Notes: generated by a model not told the origin, from the letters alone. 64,000 nt of DNA from Salinibacter sp. 10B (GCF_002954405.1 NZ_MQWC01000004.1:656065-720064); one strand, 5' to 3'; counted from the stretch's first letter, positions 18,810 to 28,568 are shown. Made by a program: numbers and translations.

Positions 18810-19005
18810 TCACTTCCCCCACCCGAGCTGCTTCTCGCGCTTAATGGCGTCGCGGATGTCACGGTGCTGTTCGCAGTCGACGAGGCGCTCCACGTCATGT
18901 CGGGCAATATAGCTGTCCGTCTTGCGTTCTCGACGATCCTCCTGCCCCCGACATACGAGGAGAGGGGGCCGTTTCGTTCGGAAGTAAGGATGCAGACGTA
19001 GCCGG
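18810..19005 (-). pseudogene. Frameshifted GIY-YIG endonuclease-like (UPF0213-type) remnant
   Basis: Two minus-strand frames join into one family-like protein. The first, about 19002-18945, reads YVCILTSERNG followed by SYVG, matching the YVYILTSERNGTLYVG opening of small GIY-YIG proteins. The other frame then continues with RKTDSYIARHDVERLV, CEQHRDIRDAIKREKQL and GW before a stop at 18810. Intact members are about 90-100 residues. At least one frameshift near 18945-18958 and a short C-terminus mark it as decayed. The reading rests on pattern recognition, not a search. Confidence 0.62.
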
Positions 19006-19409
19006 GCTCGGGACCTCGTAATGGAGGACATCTGGACACGGATGGGATTCCCTCCTAACACGTTTGCGCCCCGGAATGGCGGGGGCCACCACAGTCGGGG
19101 ATTGTCATGGCGTCGGCCTCCCCTTTTGAAAGAATCCCGTACAGGAATCGAATTGTCCTTGACATGCGACCATCAGCAAGAAGACTGCCGCATGTTCTGA
19201 AAACGAAAAACTCCCGACGCAGGCGGAACCCATCCGGCTCAGGGTTCGCTGTATCTCTTCCTATCTGGTGGTTGTTCTCATTGGACGCCCCCAGCTAATG
19301 GTACGTCATGGTTGCATGTCGGGTCAACCGCTGGTTTGTGGACTGTATTCAGGCCGCAGAATGCCGTATTCAACACAGCATGCTCAATTCGGCAGCCGGC
19401 ATCCTCAGC

Positions 19410-19438
19410 TTGACTGACCATTAGCGTCGTGTTCTACT
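19410..19438 (+). promoter_or_regulatory. Possible promoter for the MATE exporter gene
   Basis: TTGACT (19410-19415), a 17-base spacer and TCTACT (19433-19438) resemble a sigma-70 -35/-10 pair and lie 20 bases before the predicted GTG start. Bacteroidota-type promoters often differ from this consensus, so confidence is low. Confidence 0.3.
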
Positions 19439-19457
19439 CTCAGCCCCCTGTGTTTCT

Positions 19458-20891
19458 GTGCGGTCCATCCCGAATCCCATTCGTGCTCTCGTGGAGGCTC
19501 TCGGCCAGGGACTCGCTCGTCTCGGGCTTCTTTCTCGGGCTCGGGCCCGGCAGATCTCAACGCTGGCCTGGCCGCGAATGGTGACGGGCCTGGCCCGCAT
19601 GTCAAAGGCCACCGCCGACGTGGCAATGGTGGGAACGGCCCTCGGCGCGTCGGCCATCGCAGGGGTCGGGTACGGGGTCCCCTTTTGGACCATGACGTTC
19701 ATGATCGGCGGTGGCATTGCCGGAGGCACCATCAGCCTCGTCTCGCAGCGCTTTGGAGCCGACCGACACGAACACATCAGTGTGGCGGTGAAGGTGAGTG
19801 CGGTACTGGCGATTGCTGCCACCCTCCCGCTCGTGGTGCTGTTCTGGACGATCCCGGAGCCGCTCATTCGCCTCATCGGAACCGGAGACGCCGCCATTGC
19901 CTACGGCACGCGCTACCTTCGGGTGGCCAGCCTGGCCATGCCATTTTCGGCCGTCAACCTCGTCTGCAGCCGCGCTCTGATCGGGGCAAATGACGCCCAA
20001 ACCCCGATGGTGATCCGAGCAGGCGGCGCGGCGGTCAACATCGGAATTAACGCCGTGCTCATCTTCCTTTTCGACATGGGCGTGGTAGGGGCCGCTGTGG
20101 GCACGGTGATCGGCAGCGTGGGCGGTACCGCCCTGTTTGCCTGGGGATTGCTGAGGGGACATTTTCCTGGGGTCGGATCCCTTCCCATTCGCGTTGACAA
20201 AACCGGGCCCCATTGGCGTACGGCCGACGCCCGGCACCTCCTCCGTATCTCGTCGCCATTGGCCCTCCGCAAAATTGCCCAGAACGGCGGGCAGTTCCCC
20301 ATGCTCGCCATTGTTGGCCTCATGGGACCGGAGGTGGTGGCGGCCTACGTGGTGGCCCTGCGGATCCGTGCCCTCATGAACACCCCGGGCTGGGGCTTCG
20401 GACTCGCCTCCAGCAGCCTTGTGGGACAGGCCCTCGGCGAGCAGGACGAGCCAAAGGCAGATGCATACGCCCACGACACGTTCCGCTTTACTGTTGCGGC
20501 CTTTGCTGCTGTTGCCCTGGTCGTCTTCGCGGGCGCCGCTCCTGTGAGTCGTCTTTTTGTGAGTGACGCTGCCACCCTTGCAACCACGACCGCACTGGTA
20601 CGTGCAGCCTGCATCAGCGTCCTCCTCTGGGGCTTCATGAGTGGCGGGATGGGACCGCTTCGGGCCAGCGGCGACACACGGTGGCCCTTCTACGGGCAAA
20701 TCGCGGGGCTCTTCGGGTTTGCCCTCCCGGCCGCCTATCTCGGCGCCACGACCGGACTGGGCCTCTGGGGCCTCTATGCCTCCCTTGTCCTCGAAACCGG
20801 GGTGCCGGCCGCCGTCATTTACTACCGGTTCCGCTCAAAAGCCTGGATGCGCATCAGCCGCACCCATCGCTCCGCGACCGTCGGCGCCTAA
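19458..20891 (+). CDS. MATE-family multidrug/Na+ efflux transporter
   Basis: 477 residues with about 12 hydrophobic helices in two homologous halves. The first half contains TADVAMVGTALGASAIAGVGYG and the SLVSQRFGADR loop; the second has the matching GLASSSLVGQALGEQDEPKAD. These are the repeated MATE signatures. It exports cationic compounds or drugs across the inner membrane using an ion gradient. The start is a GTG; there is no ATG between it and the first helix, so the GTG is accepted. Confidence 0.93.
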   Translation: MRSIPNPIRALVEALGQGLARLGLLSRARARQISTLAWPRMVTGLARMSKATADVAMVGTALGASAIAGVGYGVPFWTMTFMIGGGIAGGTISLVSQRFGADRHEHISVAVKVSAVLAIAATLPLVVLFWTIPEPLIRLIGTGDAAIAYGTRYLRVASLAMPFSAVNLVCSRALIGANDAQTPMVIRAGGAAVNIGINAVLIFLFDMGVVGAAVGTVIGSVGGTALFAWGLLRGHFPGVGSLPIRVDKTGPHWRTADARHLLRISSPLALRKIAQNGGQFPMLAIVGLMGPEVVAAYVVALRIRALMNTPGWGFGLASSSLVGQALGEQDEPKADAYAHDTFRFTVAAFAAVALVVFAGAAPVSRLFVSDAATLATTTALVRAACISVLLWGFMSGGMGPLRASGDTRWPFYGQIAGLFGFALPAAYLGATTGLGLWGLYASLVLETGVPAAVIYYRFRSKAWMRISRTHRSATVGA

Positions 20892-21137
20892 TCGGGCTCT
20901 CGTGGTTCCGAATTCGGAATGCGGATTCATGCCCACAAGGCGTCTCGTGCACGTACGTCGCACGATCGGAAGACATTACGACAGACGAGCCGCCTTCACG
21001 CCCCATGAATGCCCAACAGGCCCTCGCCCTGACCTTATAGATGAGGAGTGTGACCCTGAGTCCCCTGTTTCTTAGGTTGGAGTTTCTGCATTGCTTTCTG
21101 CTCGCGACTCTACTGCACTAGTAGCCTCTGCCCACAG

Positions 21138-21398
21138 ATGGACGACGACGTTGAGGTGTTCTACGAGGCCTACGCCGACGAAGAGATGCTGTCGCTCCGC
21201 ACGGAGGACGGCATCCACATTCAGGTGGCCGCCGATCAACAGGAGACGTTCTATAAGCTGGTCTACGAGATCTTTGGCAATCCGGATACGATTGCCGGCC
21301 AGGTCTACCGGGACCTTCAAGAACGAGAAACCAGTTCCGGCATGACGGTCGCCGAGATGATAGAGGCCGGCCGCCGCGCCGCTGAACAAAAAAATTGA
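21138..21398 (+). CDS. Small acidic protein of unknown function
   Basis: 86 residues, soluble, very acidic at the N-terminus (MDDDVEVFYEAYADEE). No family recognised. The start ATG is the first in frame, and codon use matches the neighbours. It is the first of three small same-strand genes (21138-22103) that run into an alcohol dehydrogenase gene and may share its transcript. The next gene begins 38 bases later. Confidence 0.72.
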   Translation: MDDDVEVFYEAYADEEMLSLRTEDGIHIQVAADQQETFYKLVYEIFGNPDTIAGQVYRDLQERETSSGMTVAEMIEAGRRAAEQKN

Positions 21399-21436
21399 GC
21401 GCTACTCGCCTTTTCTCTGACCTTCCTTTTCCCCCT

Positions 21437-21784
21437 ATGCCCGACGAGCAACCCAACGAAATCACCTTCGTCTACGAAGAAACCGACGAGGTGCGCACCA
21501 TCGCCGCCACCGGTGCACACGGCGGTCCCACGCCCGACGGGGCCTCTGTCGTGGCCAATTTGTACGTCGAACGGGCCAGCATCCCCCACCACGTGAGTCA
21601 TCAAATTGACGAGCGTGGTGAGGTGGACCTCAGCGAAACCAGCCAAGAGGTCGCGCGGGGCGAGGTGACGCGTGAGGTGCAGGCGTCCCTCGTCTTGACG
21701 CCGGAGCATGCCATGCAACTGGGCCAATGGCTGCAGGAAAATGCCCAGCAGGCAATGGAACAGCGCCGGCAAACCTACGGATGA
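21437..21784 (+). CDS. Small acidic protein of unknown function
   Basis: 115 residues. It starts MPDEQPNEITFVYEE and contains a PDGASVVANLYVERASIPHHVSHQ segment, then a C-terminal LTPEHAMQLGQWLQENAQQAM helix. The layout resembles small beta-rich domains followed by a helix, but I cannot assign a family. The frame is open back to a TTG at 21395 that overlaps the previous stop codon; the ATG is preferred. No membrane segment. Confidence 0.7.
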   Translation: MPDEQPNEITFVYEETDEVRTIAATGAHGGPTPDGASVVANLYVERASIPHHVSHQIDERGEVDLSETSQEVARGEVTREVQASLVLTPEHAMQLGQWLQENAQQAMEQRRQTYG

Positions 21785-21875
21785 GGCACTCGGAACGTAG
21801 CCCGGTCCGGTTCTCGTCTGTATCGGCGACGCCCCGTCTAAGACAAGACTCCGGACCCAACCCAATCAGAGCACC

Positions 21876-22103
21876 ATGCCGTTACTACCTCTAGACGGCG
21901 ATCATGCCAGTACGGACGAGGAGGACGCTCCCGTCACGCTTACCGGCATTGACGTATCCGGAGGCGATCGGGAGCAAATTCTGGAGGCGTTGACCCTCAA
22001 CCGCCAGTTGCTCCATGAGCCGCAGCCGGACGCAGAGGTAGACGAACAGGCGGTCCGGCAAACGATCGACGATCTTTTAGATCAGTTGAATGCGTCGGAG
22101 TAA
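21876..22103 (+). CDS. Small acidic protein of unknown function
   Basis: 75 residues with a disordered-looking acidic N-terminus (about 1-20) and a predicted helical C-terminal half containing [15 protein letters not shown] and [13 protein letters not shown]. No family recognised. It ends 32 bases before the alcohol dehydrogenase gene, suggesting a shared transcript. Confidence 0.65.
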   Translation: MPLLPLDGDHASTDEEDAPVTLTGIDVSGGDREQILEALTLNRQLLHEPQPDAEVDEQAVRQTIDDLLDQLNASE

Positions 22104-22135
22104 TCCGCAGCGGGCCGACGCCTCCTCTCCTGTTT

Positions 22136-23200
22136 ATGCAGGCGATTGTCTATGACGATTTCGGGGCTCCCCCCGAGCTCCGCACCGTTCCGGATCCCGT
22201 TCCATCCCCTACCGGCGTGGTTTTGTCGGTGGAGGCCACCGGCGTGTGCCGCAGCGACTGGCACGGATGGAAAGGGCATGATCCAATCATCGACCCGCCT
22301 CACGTGCCGGGACACGAGGTCGCGGGAACCATTGTCCAGGTGGGCGCGGACGTCTCCCACTGGTCGGTTGGAACGCAGGTGACGGTGCCCTTCGTCGGGG
22401 GATGTGGCACGTGTGCTCAGTGTCGTGCCGGCGATCCGCAGGTGTGCCCCAACCAGTTCCAGCCTGGCTTTTCGGCTTGGGGATCGTTTGCGGAGTACGT
22501 TGCCATCGACTACGCGGACGCCAACCTGGTGCCGCTGCCCGACGCCCTCGACACCGTCACTGCCGCGAGCTTGGGCTGCCGGTTTGCTACCGCCTTCCGT
22601 GCCGTCATCGATCAGGGGGAGGTCAACGGGGGCGACTGGGTAGCCGTACACGGCTGCGGAGGCGTTGGCCTATCGGCCGTTATGATCGCCCGCGCGGTGG
22701 GCGCACAGGTGATAGCCGTCGACATCTCCGACGATGCGCTCGCCCTGGCCTCTACAGTGGGTGCCGCCAAAACCATCAACGCAGACGCCGTACCCGACGT
22801 GGTTTCGGCTCTCCGTGAGCACACCCGTGGCGGCCCCCACGTCTCTCTCGACGCGCTGGGCAGTGCCGAGACTGCCTACAACTCCGTCTCCTGCCTCCGT
22901 CCACGCGGTCGGCACGTGCAGGTGGGCCTGCTCGTGGGAACAGACGCCGATACGGCCCTCCCAATGGACCGAGTCGTCGCCGACGAGCTAGACATCCGGG
23001 GCACGCACGGCATTCAGGCCCGCCGTTACCCCGCGATCTTCGACATGATCGAGGCGGGAACGCTGACTCCTGGCCAACTCATCCGCCGCACAATTCCCCT
23101 CAGAGAAGCTGGAACGGCGCTGGTGGAAATAGACGAGAGCAGCCCCGCCGGCGTGACGGTCGTCCGTCCTTCCCAGAACGTCCCTGCCGATCCGTCCTAA
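22136..23200 (+). CDS. Zinc-dependent medium-chain alcohol dehydrogenase
   Basis: 354 residues. The catalytic-zinc Cys is in [10 protein letters not shown] and its His in PGHEVAG; the four structural-zinc Cys are in [15 protein letters not shown] at about 90-104. The Rossmann signature [13 protein letters not shown] at about 178-190 is followed by an Asp in VIAVDIS, indicating NAD preference. It oxidises alcohols or reduces aldehydes; the substrate is not defined by sequence. Convergent with the ABC exporter gene. Confidence 0.94.
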   Translation: MQAIVYDDFGAPPELRTVPDPVPSPTGVVLSVEATGVCRSDWHGWKGHDPIIDPPHVPGHEVAGTIVQVGADVSHWSVGTQVTVPFVGGCGTCAQCRAGDPQVCPNQFQPGFSAWGSFAEYVAIDYADANLVPLPDALDTVTAASLGCRFATAFRAVIDQGEVNGGDWVAVHGCGGVGLSAVMIARAVGAQVIAVDISDDALALASTVGAAKTINADAVPDVVSALREHTRGGPHVSLDALGSAETAYNSVSCLRPRGRHVQVGLLVGTDADTALPMDRVVADELDIRGTHGIQARRYPAIFDMIEAGTLTPGQLIRRTIPLREAGTALVEIDESSPAGVTVVRPSQNVPADPS

Positions 23201-23244
23201 CGATTTGAGAAGGCGTCTCCACATCAGCCGAACCGGACGGTCAG

Positions 23245-25044
23245 TTATATCGCCTGGATTTCCTCTTCGAGAAGCTGCTTCTCGTAGAGATCCGCATAGA
23301 GCCCGTCCTCGTCCACCAACACGTCGTGAGTGCCCCGTTGCACAATCTCGCCATGCTCCATCACCAGAATGAGGTCGGCATCCTGCACGGCGCTGAGACG
23401 ATGGGTCACGATGACGAGCGTGTGGCTGCCCTGGCGCTCTCGGAGCGATCGGAGAATGTTGCGCTCCGTGGCCGTGTCCACTGCCGAGAGGGCGTCATCA
23501 AAAATCAAGATGCGCGGATCGCGGATGAGGGCGCGCGCGATGGAGGTGCGTTGCTTCTGCCCGCCGGAGAGGGTGATGCCGCGCTCTCCCACGTAGGTAT
23601 CGAATCCGTCCGGGAAGTCCTCCACGTTCTCCAACAAATCGGCCTCGTCGGCCGCCGCCCGTACCGCCTCCCGTTCGGCCTCTAGATCCCCAAAGGCAAT
23701 GTTGTTGGCCACCGTGTCGCTGAAGAGAAAGACGTCCTGCGGCACATAGCCAATGTGCTGGCGCAGCGTGTCGAGCGGGACGGTCGCGGCGTCATGCCCG
23801 TCGATCAGAACCCGGCCCCGATCCGGATCCAGCAAACGGGGAATCATGCGCACCAGCGTACTCTTGCCGGAGCCCGTCCGGCCCACAATGGCGAGGGTCT
23901 GGTCGGCAGGCAAGTCAAAACTCACGCCTCGGAGCGCCGCTTCTTCCTCGCCCTCGTACTGATACCACACGTCCTTAAACGTGATGCGCCCCTCGATCGA
24001 CTGAATGGCCGGAACGGTCTGCGGCCCATCGTCAATGTCCGGCTCCGTGTCCATGATCTTCTGTAGCCGGATCACGGAGGCGGAGGCGCGCTGAATCATG
24101 GTAATGACGAACCCGAGCGACGCGACCGGCCACGTCATCATATTGATGTAGATAATGTACTCGGCAATATTTCCGATCGTGATAACGCCCTCGGCCACGA
24201 GCCGTCCGCCCATCCACACGACAATAATCGTGGAGATGCCCACGAGCAGTAGGAACGAGGGGCGCCAGGCCGACTCCACGAGGGCAAGGTCGAGGTTTCG
24301 CCACTTGTACTGCTCACTCTCCTCTTCAAAGGCCTCGGCTTCGGCCTCCTCCCGCGTGTACGCTTTCAGTACCCGGATGCCGGAGAGTGCCTCCTGCACC
24401 CGGCTCGTGAGCCTCGAGTACTGCTCCTGCAACTTTTCGCTGCGGTGATGCACCATCTGGGCCATAAAGAAGACCGATATGGCCAACAGCGGCATTGGAA
24501 GCAGTGCATAGAGCGTCAGTGTGGGCGAGATGAAAAACATCGCCGACATGGCCACCAGAACCATCACCAGCGAGCGGGTGACGTACATGATGGCGGGCCC
24601 GATGTAGCGTCGCACCTTCTCGATGTCGTCGGTGGCACGGGTGATGACGTCGCCTGTCGAGTACTCGTGGTAGAACGTCGCCGAAAGCTGCTGCAGGTGG
24701 TCGTACAGCGCGTTGCGGAGATCGTACTCGATGTGCCGGGAGGCGACGACCACGGTCTGACGCATCAGAAACATAAACAATCCACTCGTCGCCGAGAGCC
24801 CGATGATGCCCCCAGCAAACAACAGGAGGGCGATAAAGAAGAAGGCATAGAGCTCGGCCTGGGCAGGCGTGCCGTCGTACAGCGCAAACAGCCGCACAAA
24901 CCGCGGAATGCTGTCGACGGCCTGCCGGACCACCATCGGAACGGTGATCTGAAAGGCAGCCGAGATCATCGTGAACAGCAATCCCGGAATGAAGAGATAC
25001 TTGTACCGCCAGAAAAAGTGATTGAGACGAGCAAGGGGACCCAT
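23245..25044 (-). CDS. ABC exporter half-transporter, multidrug/lipid type
   Basis: 599 residues: six-helix membrane domain (about 20-310) fused to an ATPase domain. Walker A is GRTGSGKS (about 388-395), the signature LSGGQKQR (about 493-500), Walker B ILIFDDALSAVD (about 510-521), and the H-loop VTHRLS. The residue after the Walker B Asp is Asp, not the usual catalytic Glu. This is typical of the degenerate half of heterodimeric exporters such as BmrC or TM287. No partner half lies in the window. The start is ATG 25044, just before a typical amphipathic N-terminus. Confidence 0.94.
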   Translation of the reverse strand: MGPLARLNHFFWRYKYLFIPGLLFTMISAAFQITVPMVVRQAVDSIPRFVRLFALYDGTPAQAELYAFFFIALLLFAGGIIGLSATSGLFMFLMRQTVVVASRHIEYDLRNALYDHLQQLSATFYHEYSTGDVITRATDDIEKVRRYIGPAIMYVTRSLVMVLVAMSAMFFISPTLTLYALLPMPLLAISVFFMAQMVHHRSEKLQEQYSRLTSRVQEALSGIRVLKAYTREEAEAEAFEEESEQYKWRNLDLALVESAWRPSFLLLVGISTIIVVWMGGRLVAEGVITIGNIAEYIIYINMMTWPVASLGFVITMIQRASASVIRLQKIMDTEPDIDDGPQTVPAIQSIEGRITFKDVWYQYEGEEEAALRGVSFDLPADQTLAIVGRTGSGKSTLVRMIPRLLDPDRGRVLIDGHDAATVPLDTLRQHIGYVPQDVFLFSDTVANNIAFGDLEAEREAVRAAADEADLLENVEDFPDGFDTYVGERGITLSGGQKQRTSIARALIRDPRILIFDDALSAVDTATERNILRSLRERQGSHTLVIVTHRLSAVQDADLILVMEHGEIVQRGTHDVLVDEDGLYADLYEKQLLEEEIQAI

Positions 25045-25264
25045 GCGGTACGAAACGGTTCGAGATCGAAGAATGAATGTGGTCGCAGAACCAGACCTCA
25101 GCAGTGGACGTCCAGTCCCTGATGCTAACAGTTGTCTTTTTCCGTGACCGTAGAGGAAACGGAGACAATGGAAGGGCTGATCCGAACCGGGCCTTGCGCA
25201 ATGCAACGCATCCATTATCCATCGGCTCCGTCGGGCCCGACGCGTCGAACGAACGAGCGGGGCC

Positions 25265-25864
25265 TTACGGCAGCGGCGCGGACTCTTCTTCGACGCGTGC
25301 AGAGGCCTCCGCGTACACGTCGAGGGCCGCATCGCGTCCCTCCCGCTCTTCCATCACCCGAACAGCCTCCACGTACTGCGTCGCGACTCGTCGCGCCATC
25401 GCCATTACGATCTCGGTACCGGCCTGCGGATTTCGACGCACCACGTTCTTGAGGTCGGGGCGAAAGAAGCCGAGCACGCGGGCCTCGGTGATCGTTTCGG
25501 CCGTTTCAAGCCGCCGAACGTCCCCAAGCAGCGAAAGCTCGCCAAACATTTCGTGGGCCTCCAGTTCCCGAAGCGTCTGGGGCCGTTCGGGGTCGGCGTC
25601 GCTCACGAGCCGTATTCGCCCGGATTCGACGATGTAAAGGCCAAGTCCGGGATCCCCCTCGTAGTAGAGCGACTCTCCCCGGCGGTAAGTTCGGCGGTGG
25701 GTAGCCGCTGCCATGGCGTGTAGGGCCCCCGACGACAGGTGTCCGAGCACCGGAACGCCCCGTAGAATATTTGCGATCTCGCGGGTGTGGGGATCAAGCT
25801 GTCGCCTGAACACGCGGCGGTACAATCGCCCCATGGCCCGGAAGAAACGGCGAACGATAGACAT
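25265..25864 (-). CDS. Cyclic nucleotide-binding domain protein
   Basis: 199 residues. After a basic N-terminal stretch (RRFFRAMGRLYRRVFRR) comes one cNMP-binding beta-roll, about residues 40-150. It contains GVPVLGHLSSGALHAMAA, GESLYYEGDPGLGLYIVESG and a phosphate-binding-cassette-like HEMFGELSLLG segment. There is no helix-turn-helix, so it is not a complete Crp-type regulator. It may be a membrane-peripheral regulatory subunit. It lies between the Omp85 and ABC-exporter genes on the same strand, 70 bases after the Omp85 stop. Confidence 0.83.
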   Translation of the reverse strand: MSIVRRFFRAMGRLYRRVFRRQLDPHTREIANILRGVPVLGHLSSGALHAMAAATHRRTYRRGESLYYEGDPGLGLYIVESGRIRLVSDADPERPQTLRELEAHEMFGELSLLGDVRRLETAETITEARVLGFFRPDLKNVVRRNPQAGTEIVMAMARRVATQYVEAVRVMEEREGRDAALDVYAEASARVEEESAPLP

Positions 25865-25934
25865 AGGGAAAAGTCTGAGCCAACTGAGAACGGAATCAGG
25901 CGTCGGGACGAGGCGCCCCCCAACGCGGGCGACT

Positions 25935-28568
25935 TCAGAAGGCCTGTCCAATGCCAAAGTGGAGCAGCGGCTCCTGAACGTTGTCGGAGAAAATGTCGTC
26001 GTTTTCGGGAGAAGGATCGTGCAGGCGATAGGCAAGGTCAAAACGAACGATGAGATATTCCCACTCAATTCGAATCCCGAGCCCTCCCCCCACGCCCACT
26101 TCTCCCAGATCTTCCACTCCATCGAACCGCCCGCTCTGCGGAGGCGGGACCGACGGCGGAGACGAAGCCGATGTCTCTAACCCATTCTCGGGCATAGTGG
26201 TCTCCTCGAACCCTTGATTCCGAGGCCCGAACCACACATTTCCTACGTCGAGAAAGGTAGCCCCCACCCAGCTAGCAGCCAAGAGCTTTTGAATGAGGGT
26301 GGTCCGCACCTCCACACTCGACTCCAATTTCAGGTCGCCCCCCAGGAAGTCGATCCGTTGCCCGGCCCCGCCCGGCCCCAATTGGCGGAGACGCCATCCC
26401 CGCACGCTGTTCCCCCCTCCACTAAAGAACCGACGATCAAAAGGGACGAGCGTTGGTCCGCCGGTGGGTTGGGCAATCCCCCCAAAGACCTTCATAGCAA
26501 GCGTCGATCCCGCCCCGAGGGCGATGTACCGACGAAGGTCAACTGTGCCTCGAACATACGGCCGGTACCGCAACCGACCACTGAGTCCCCCTCCCGATCG
26601 GCCGGTCACCCCCGGGACGGAATACTCCAAGGTCCCGGGAGAAAACACAAACTGGTCGAAGAGGTACGGAAGCGTATTCCCGACCTCACCCGACAACTCG
26701 TAAATGTGCCCCCGTCGTCGCCGCAATGGATTGGCTGTGGCCGAGCGAAATGTGTAGCGAAACGCCGTGTTAATCTGGGGCTGCGTATAATCCTCCAGAA
26801 TCTGCGCCCGCTGCACCGGATCTCGAATTCGTACGAAGAGGGTGTCGAGAAACCGGTTCTGGAATCCGGAGAGCGTATCCGGATTGCTGACGCTTAAGTC
26901 GAACACGTCTACCAAGGACGACCGGGTGGGCGTATGGTCCATCTCCAACCGAAACCGGGCACTGTTTCGACTCCGAATGCGGAGTCGAAGGTCGTTGCGC
27001 CGAGCCGTAAGTGCCGACACCGAGAGCTGAGTCCGAGAATTCGTCAGGTCGAACACACGTTCGAAGCCCCCAAATGGCCACACGAGATACGGAAGCGTCA
27101 GCGACACCGTCCCCTCAAGCTGTCGAGACGTGATCAGCGAAAAGCTCCGATTCGTCGCCACCGATCCGGAGGTGCGTATGCGAAACGTTTCCCCCCCTCC
27201 AAACGCATTCACATTCTCGTACACCCCGCTCAGCCCCACGCCGAGCTCACTGGTCCCGAGCCCTCCCCCGGATCCCCGCTGCAACCCGAACGTCTCCATT
27301 CGCAGGCGGTGTCGCTGACGCGTCTGCCCCTCAATGCGCAACGGCAAGTAGCGAGTCGAATCGACAAGAACCGCATCTTCGAACTGGGGAGAGAGGCTCG
27401 TGAGCGTAAAAATGCCCGTCCCCTCAAGTCGTCGCTTCGTCGCCAGCACCTGGGAGCGATCGTAGGTGGCCCCAGGGACAAACTGGAGGGAGCGTCGCAG
27501 CAGTCCCGTTCCGAGTTGGGTTTCATCCCCGATCATGCTCGTCACCAGCGGCTGATATTCACTCAAGGACGCGCTTCCCACGTCAATCGTGTCCCGACGA
27601 GCATCGGCCTGCTCCGGACCCTGAATTTGAAATCGGACGTCCCCGAAGCGGTACTGGGGACCGGTATTCACGCGAAACGTCACGTCGAGGGAGTCCGACG
27701 AGGTTCGGTGAGAATAGACGATGGCCCGTATGGAGTCCCGACTGACGGCCGCGTAGCCCGCATCCTGGAGGAAGGACAGCATCCGACGGCGCTCCTCCAG
27801 AAGCAGGGGCTTCTGAAACCGCAGATCGCCGACGCGAAACGACAGCGGCGTGTCGGGATCGCCTTTCGCAGCGTCGAGAACCGTTCCCCGAACCAGTTGG
27901 CGCTTCTGGGCAAGTGACAACTCGGACAGGCCCTCGTACTGCACCCGACGGAGATACGTGGGCGGACCCGGCTTGACGTGAAAGACAACTGCAACCCGAT
28001 CTGCCGGCGTTTTCGGCTGCACCTCGGCCGTGACGGTGGCCTCTCGAAACCCCTGCTGCTCATAGAAGAGGCTCAGTCGCTCCACATCCCCCGCAACGGT
28101 CGTCGAATCCAGATAGGCAGGCGGTTCTCCTCCCGACCGCAGTGCGTTCCCCAGACGCCCCCACATCCAGTCGGCATCTCCCAACTGGTACACCCACCGC
28201 CACCAGGTAAATCCTGGAATGCCAAGAATGCGACGGTTCCGACGCGTGCGGATATGACGCTTCAGAACGCTCTTGGAGAAGTGGCGATTGCCTCGGATAT
28301 TTACGTCCTGGACGACGGAGCGGACGGTATCCTGAGAGATCGCGAGGCTTGAGATGCTCCCCTGGCCCGCGGACCGGACGTCTCCCATCGCCACGAGATT
28401 TCCCCCGAGGCTGAGAAGAAAACAGACAATGCCCGCGACTGCGGGCCCCCAACCGATACGAACCACAAAACTCAACACAGACCGCAAGGTGCGTCCCCCC
28501 ACTGCTTCATCGTACAGAACTCCCCAACAATCGGCGGATGCACAATCGAAGATAAACCAAGTTGGCAA
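25935..28568 (-). CDS. Omp85-superfamily outer-membrane assembly protein (BamA/TamA-like)
   Basis: Up to 877 residues. A hydrophobic export segment (VLSFVVRIGWGPAVAGIVCFLLSLGGN) is followed by POTRA-like repeats beginning DVNIRGNRHFSKSVLKRHI, YLRRVQYEGLSELSLAQK and YRFGDVRFQIQG. A long beta-barrel region contains RFFSGGGNSVRGWRLRQLGPG, the family's lid-loop-like motif, and ends in Phe (FGIGQAF) as outer-membrane barrels do. The start is uncertain: ATG 28568 puts about 30 polar residues before the export segment, while a TTG or GTG near 28480 would give a normal signal peptide. It sits directly downstream of the M23 peptidase gene. It may be a second BamA-like or a TamA-like factor. Confidence 0.88.
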   Translation of the reverse strand: MPTWFIFDCASADCWGVLYDEAVGGRTLRSVLSFVVRIGWGPAVAGIVCFLLSLGGNLVAMGDVRSAGQGSISSLAISQDTVRSVVQDVNIRGNRHFSKSVLKRHIRTRRNRRILGIPGFTWWRWVYQLGDADWMWGRLGNALRSGGEPPAYLDSTTVAGDVERLSLFYEQQGFREATVTAEVQPKTPADRVAVVFHVKPGPPTYLRRVQYEGLSELSLAQKRQLVRGTVLDAAKGDPDTPLSFRVGDLRFQKPLLLEERRRMLSFLQDAGYAAVSRDSIRAIVYSHRTSSDSLDVTFRVNTGPQYRFGDVRFQIQGPEQADARRDTIDVGSASLSEYQPLVTSMIGDETQLGTGLLRRSLQFVPGATYDRSQVLATKRRLEGTGIFTLTSLSPQFEDAVLVDSTRYLPLRIEGQTRQRHRLRMETFGLQRGSGGGLGTSELGVGLSGVYENVNAFGGGETFRIRTSGSVATNRSFSLITSRQLEGTVSLTLPYLVWPFGGFERVFDLTNSRTQLSVSALTARRNDLRLRIRSRNSARFRLEMDHTPTRSSLVDVFDLSVSNPDTLSGFQNRFLDTLFVRIRDPVQRAQILEDYTQPQINTAFRYTFRSATANPLRRRRGHIYELSGEVGNTLPYLFDQFVFSPGTLEYSVPGVTGRSGGGLSGRLRYRPYVRGTVDLRRYIALGAGSTLAMKVFGGIAQPTGGPTLVPFDRRFFSGGGNSVRGWRLRQLGPGGAGQRIDFLGGDLKLESSVEVRTTLIQKLLAASWVGATFLDVGNVWFGPRNQGFEETTMPENGLETSASSPPSVPPPQSGRFDGVEDLGEVGVGGGLGIRIEWEYLIVRFDLAYRLHDPSPENDDIFSDNVQEPLLHFGIGQAF

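Larger units (their letters stand above)
18515..19457. other. 943-bp gene-poor stretch
   Basis: Between divergent glyQS and the MATE gene. The only recognisable coding trace is a frameshifted GIY-YIG fragment on the minus strand (18810-19005). The rest (18515-18809 and 19006-19457) holds short frames without motifs, and it looks more A/T-rich around 19100-19400 than the flanking genes. A possible promoter for the MATE gene lies at 19410-19438. Confidence 0.6.

Noticed and set aside
24445-25122. 225-codon plus-strand frame
   Set aside because: Antisense to the ABC exporter; the His- and Arg-rich product is a mirror of the helices.
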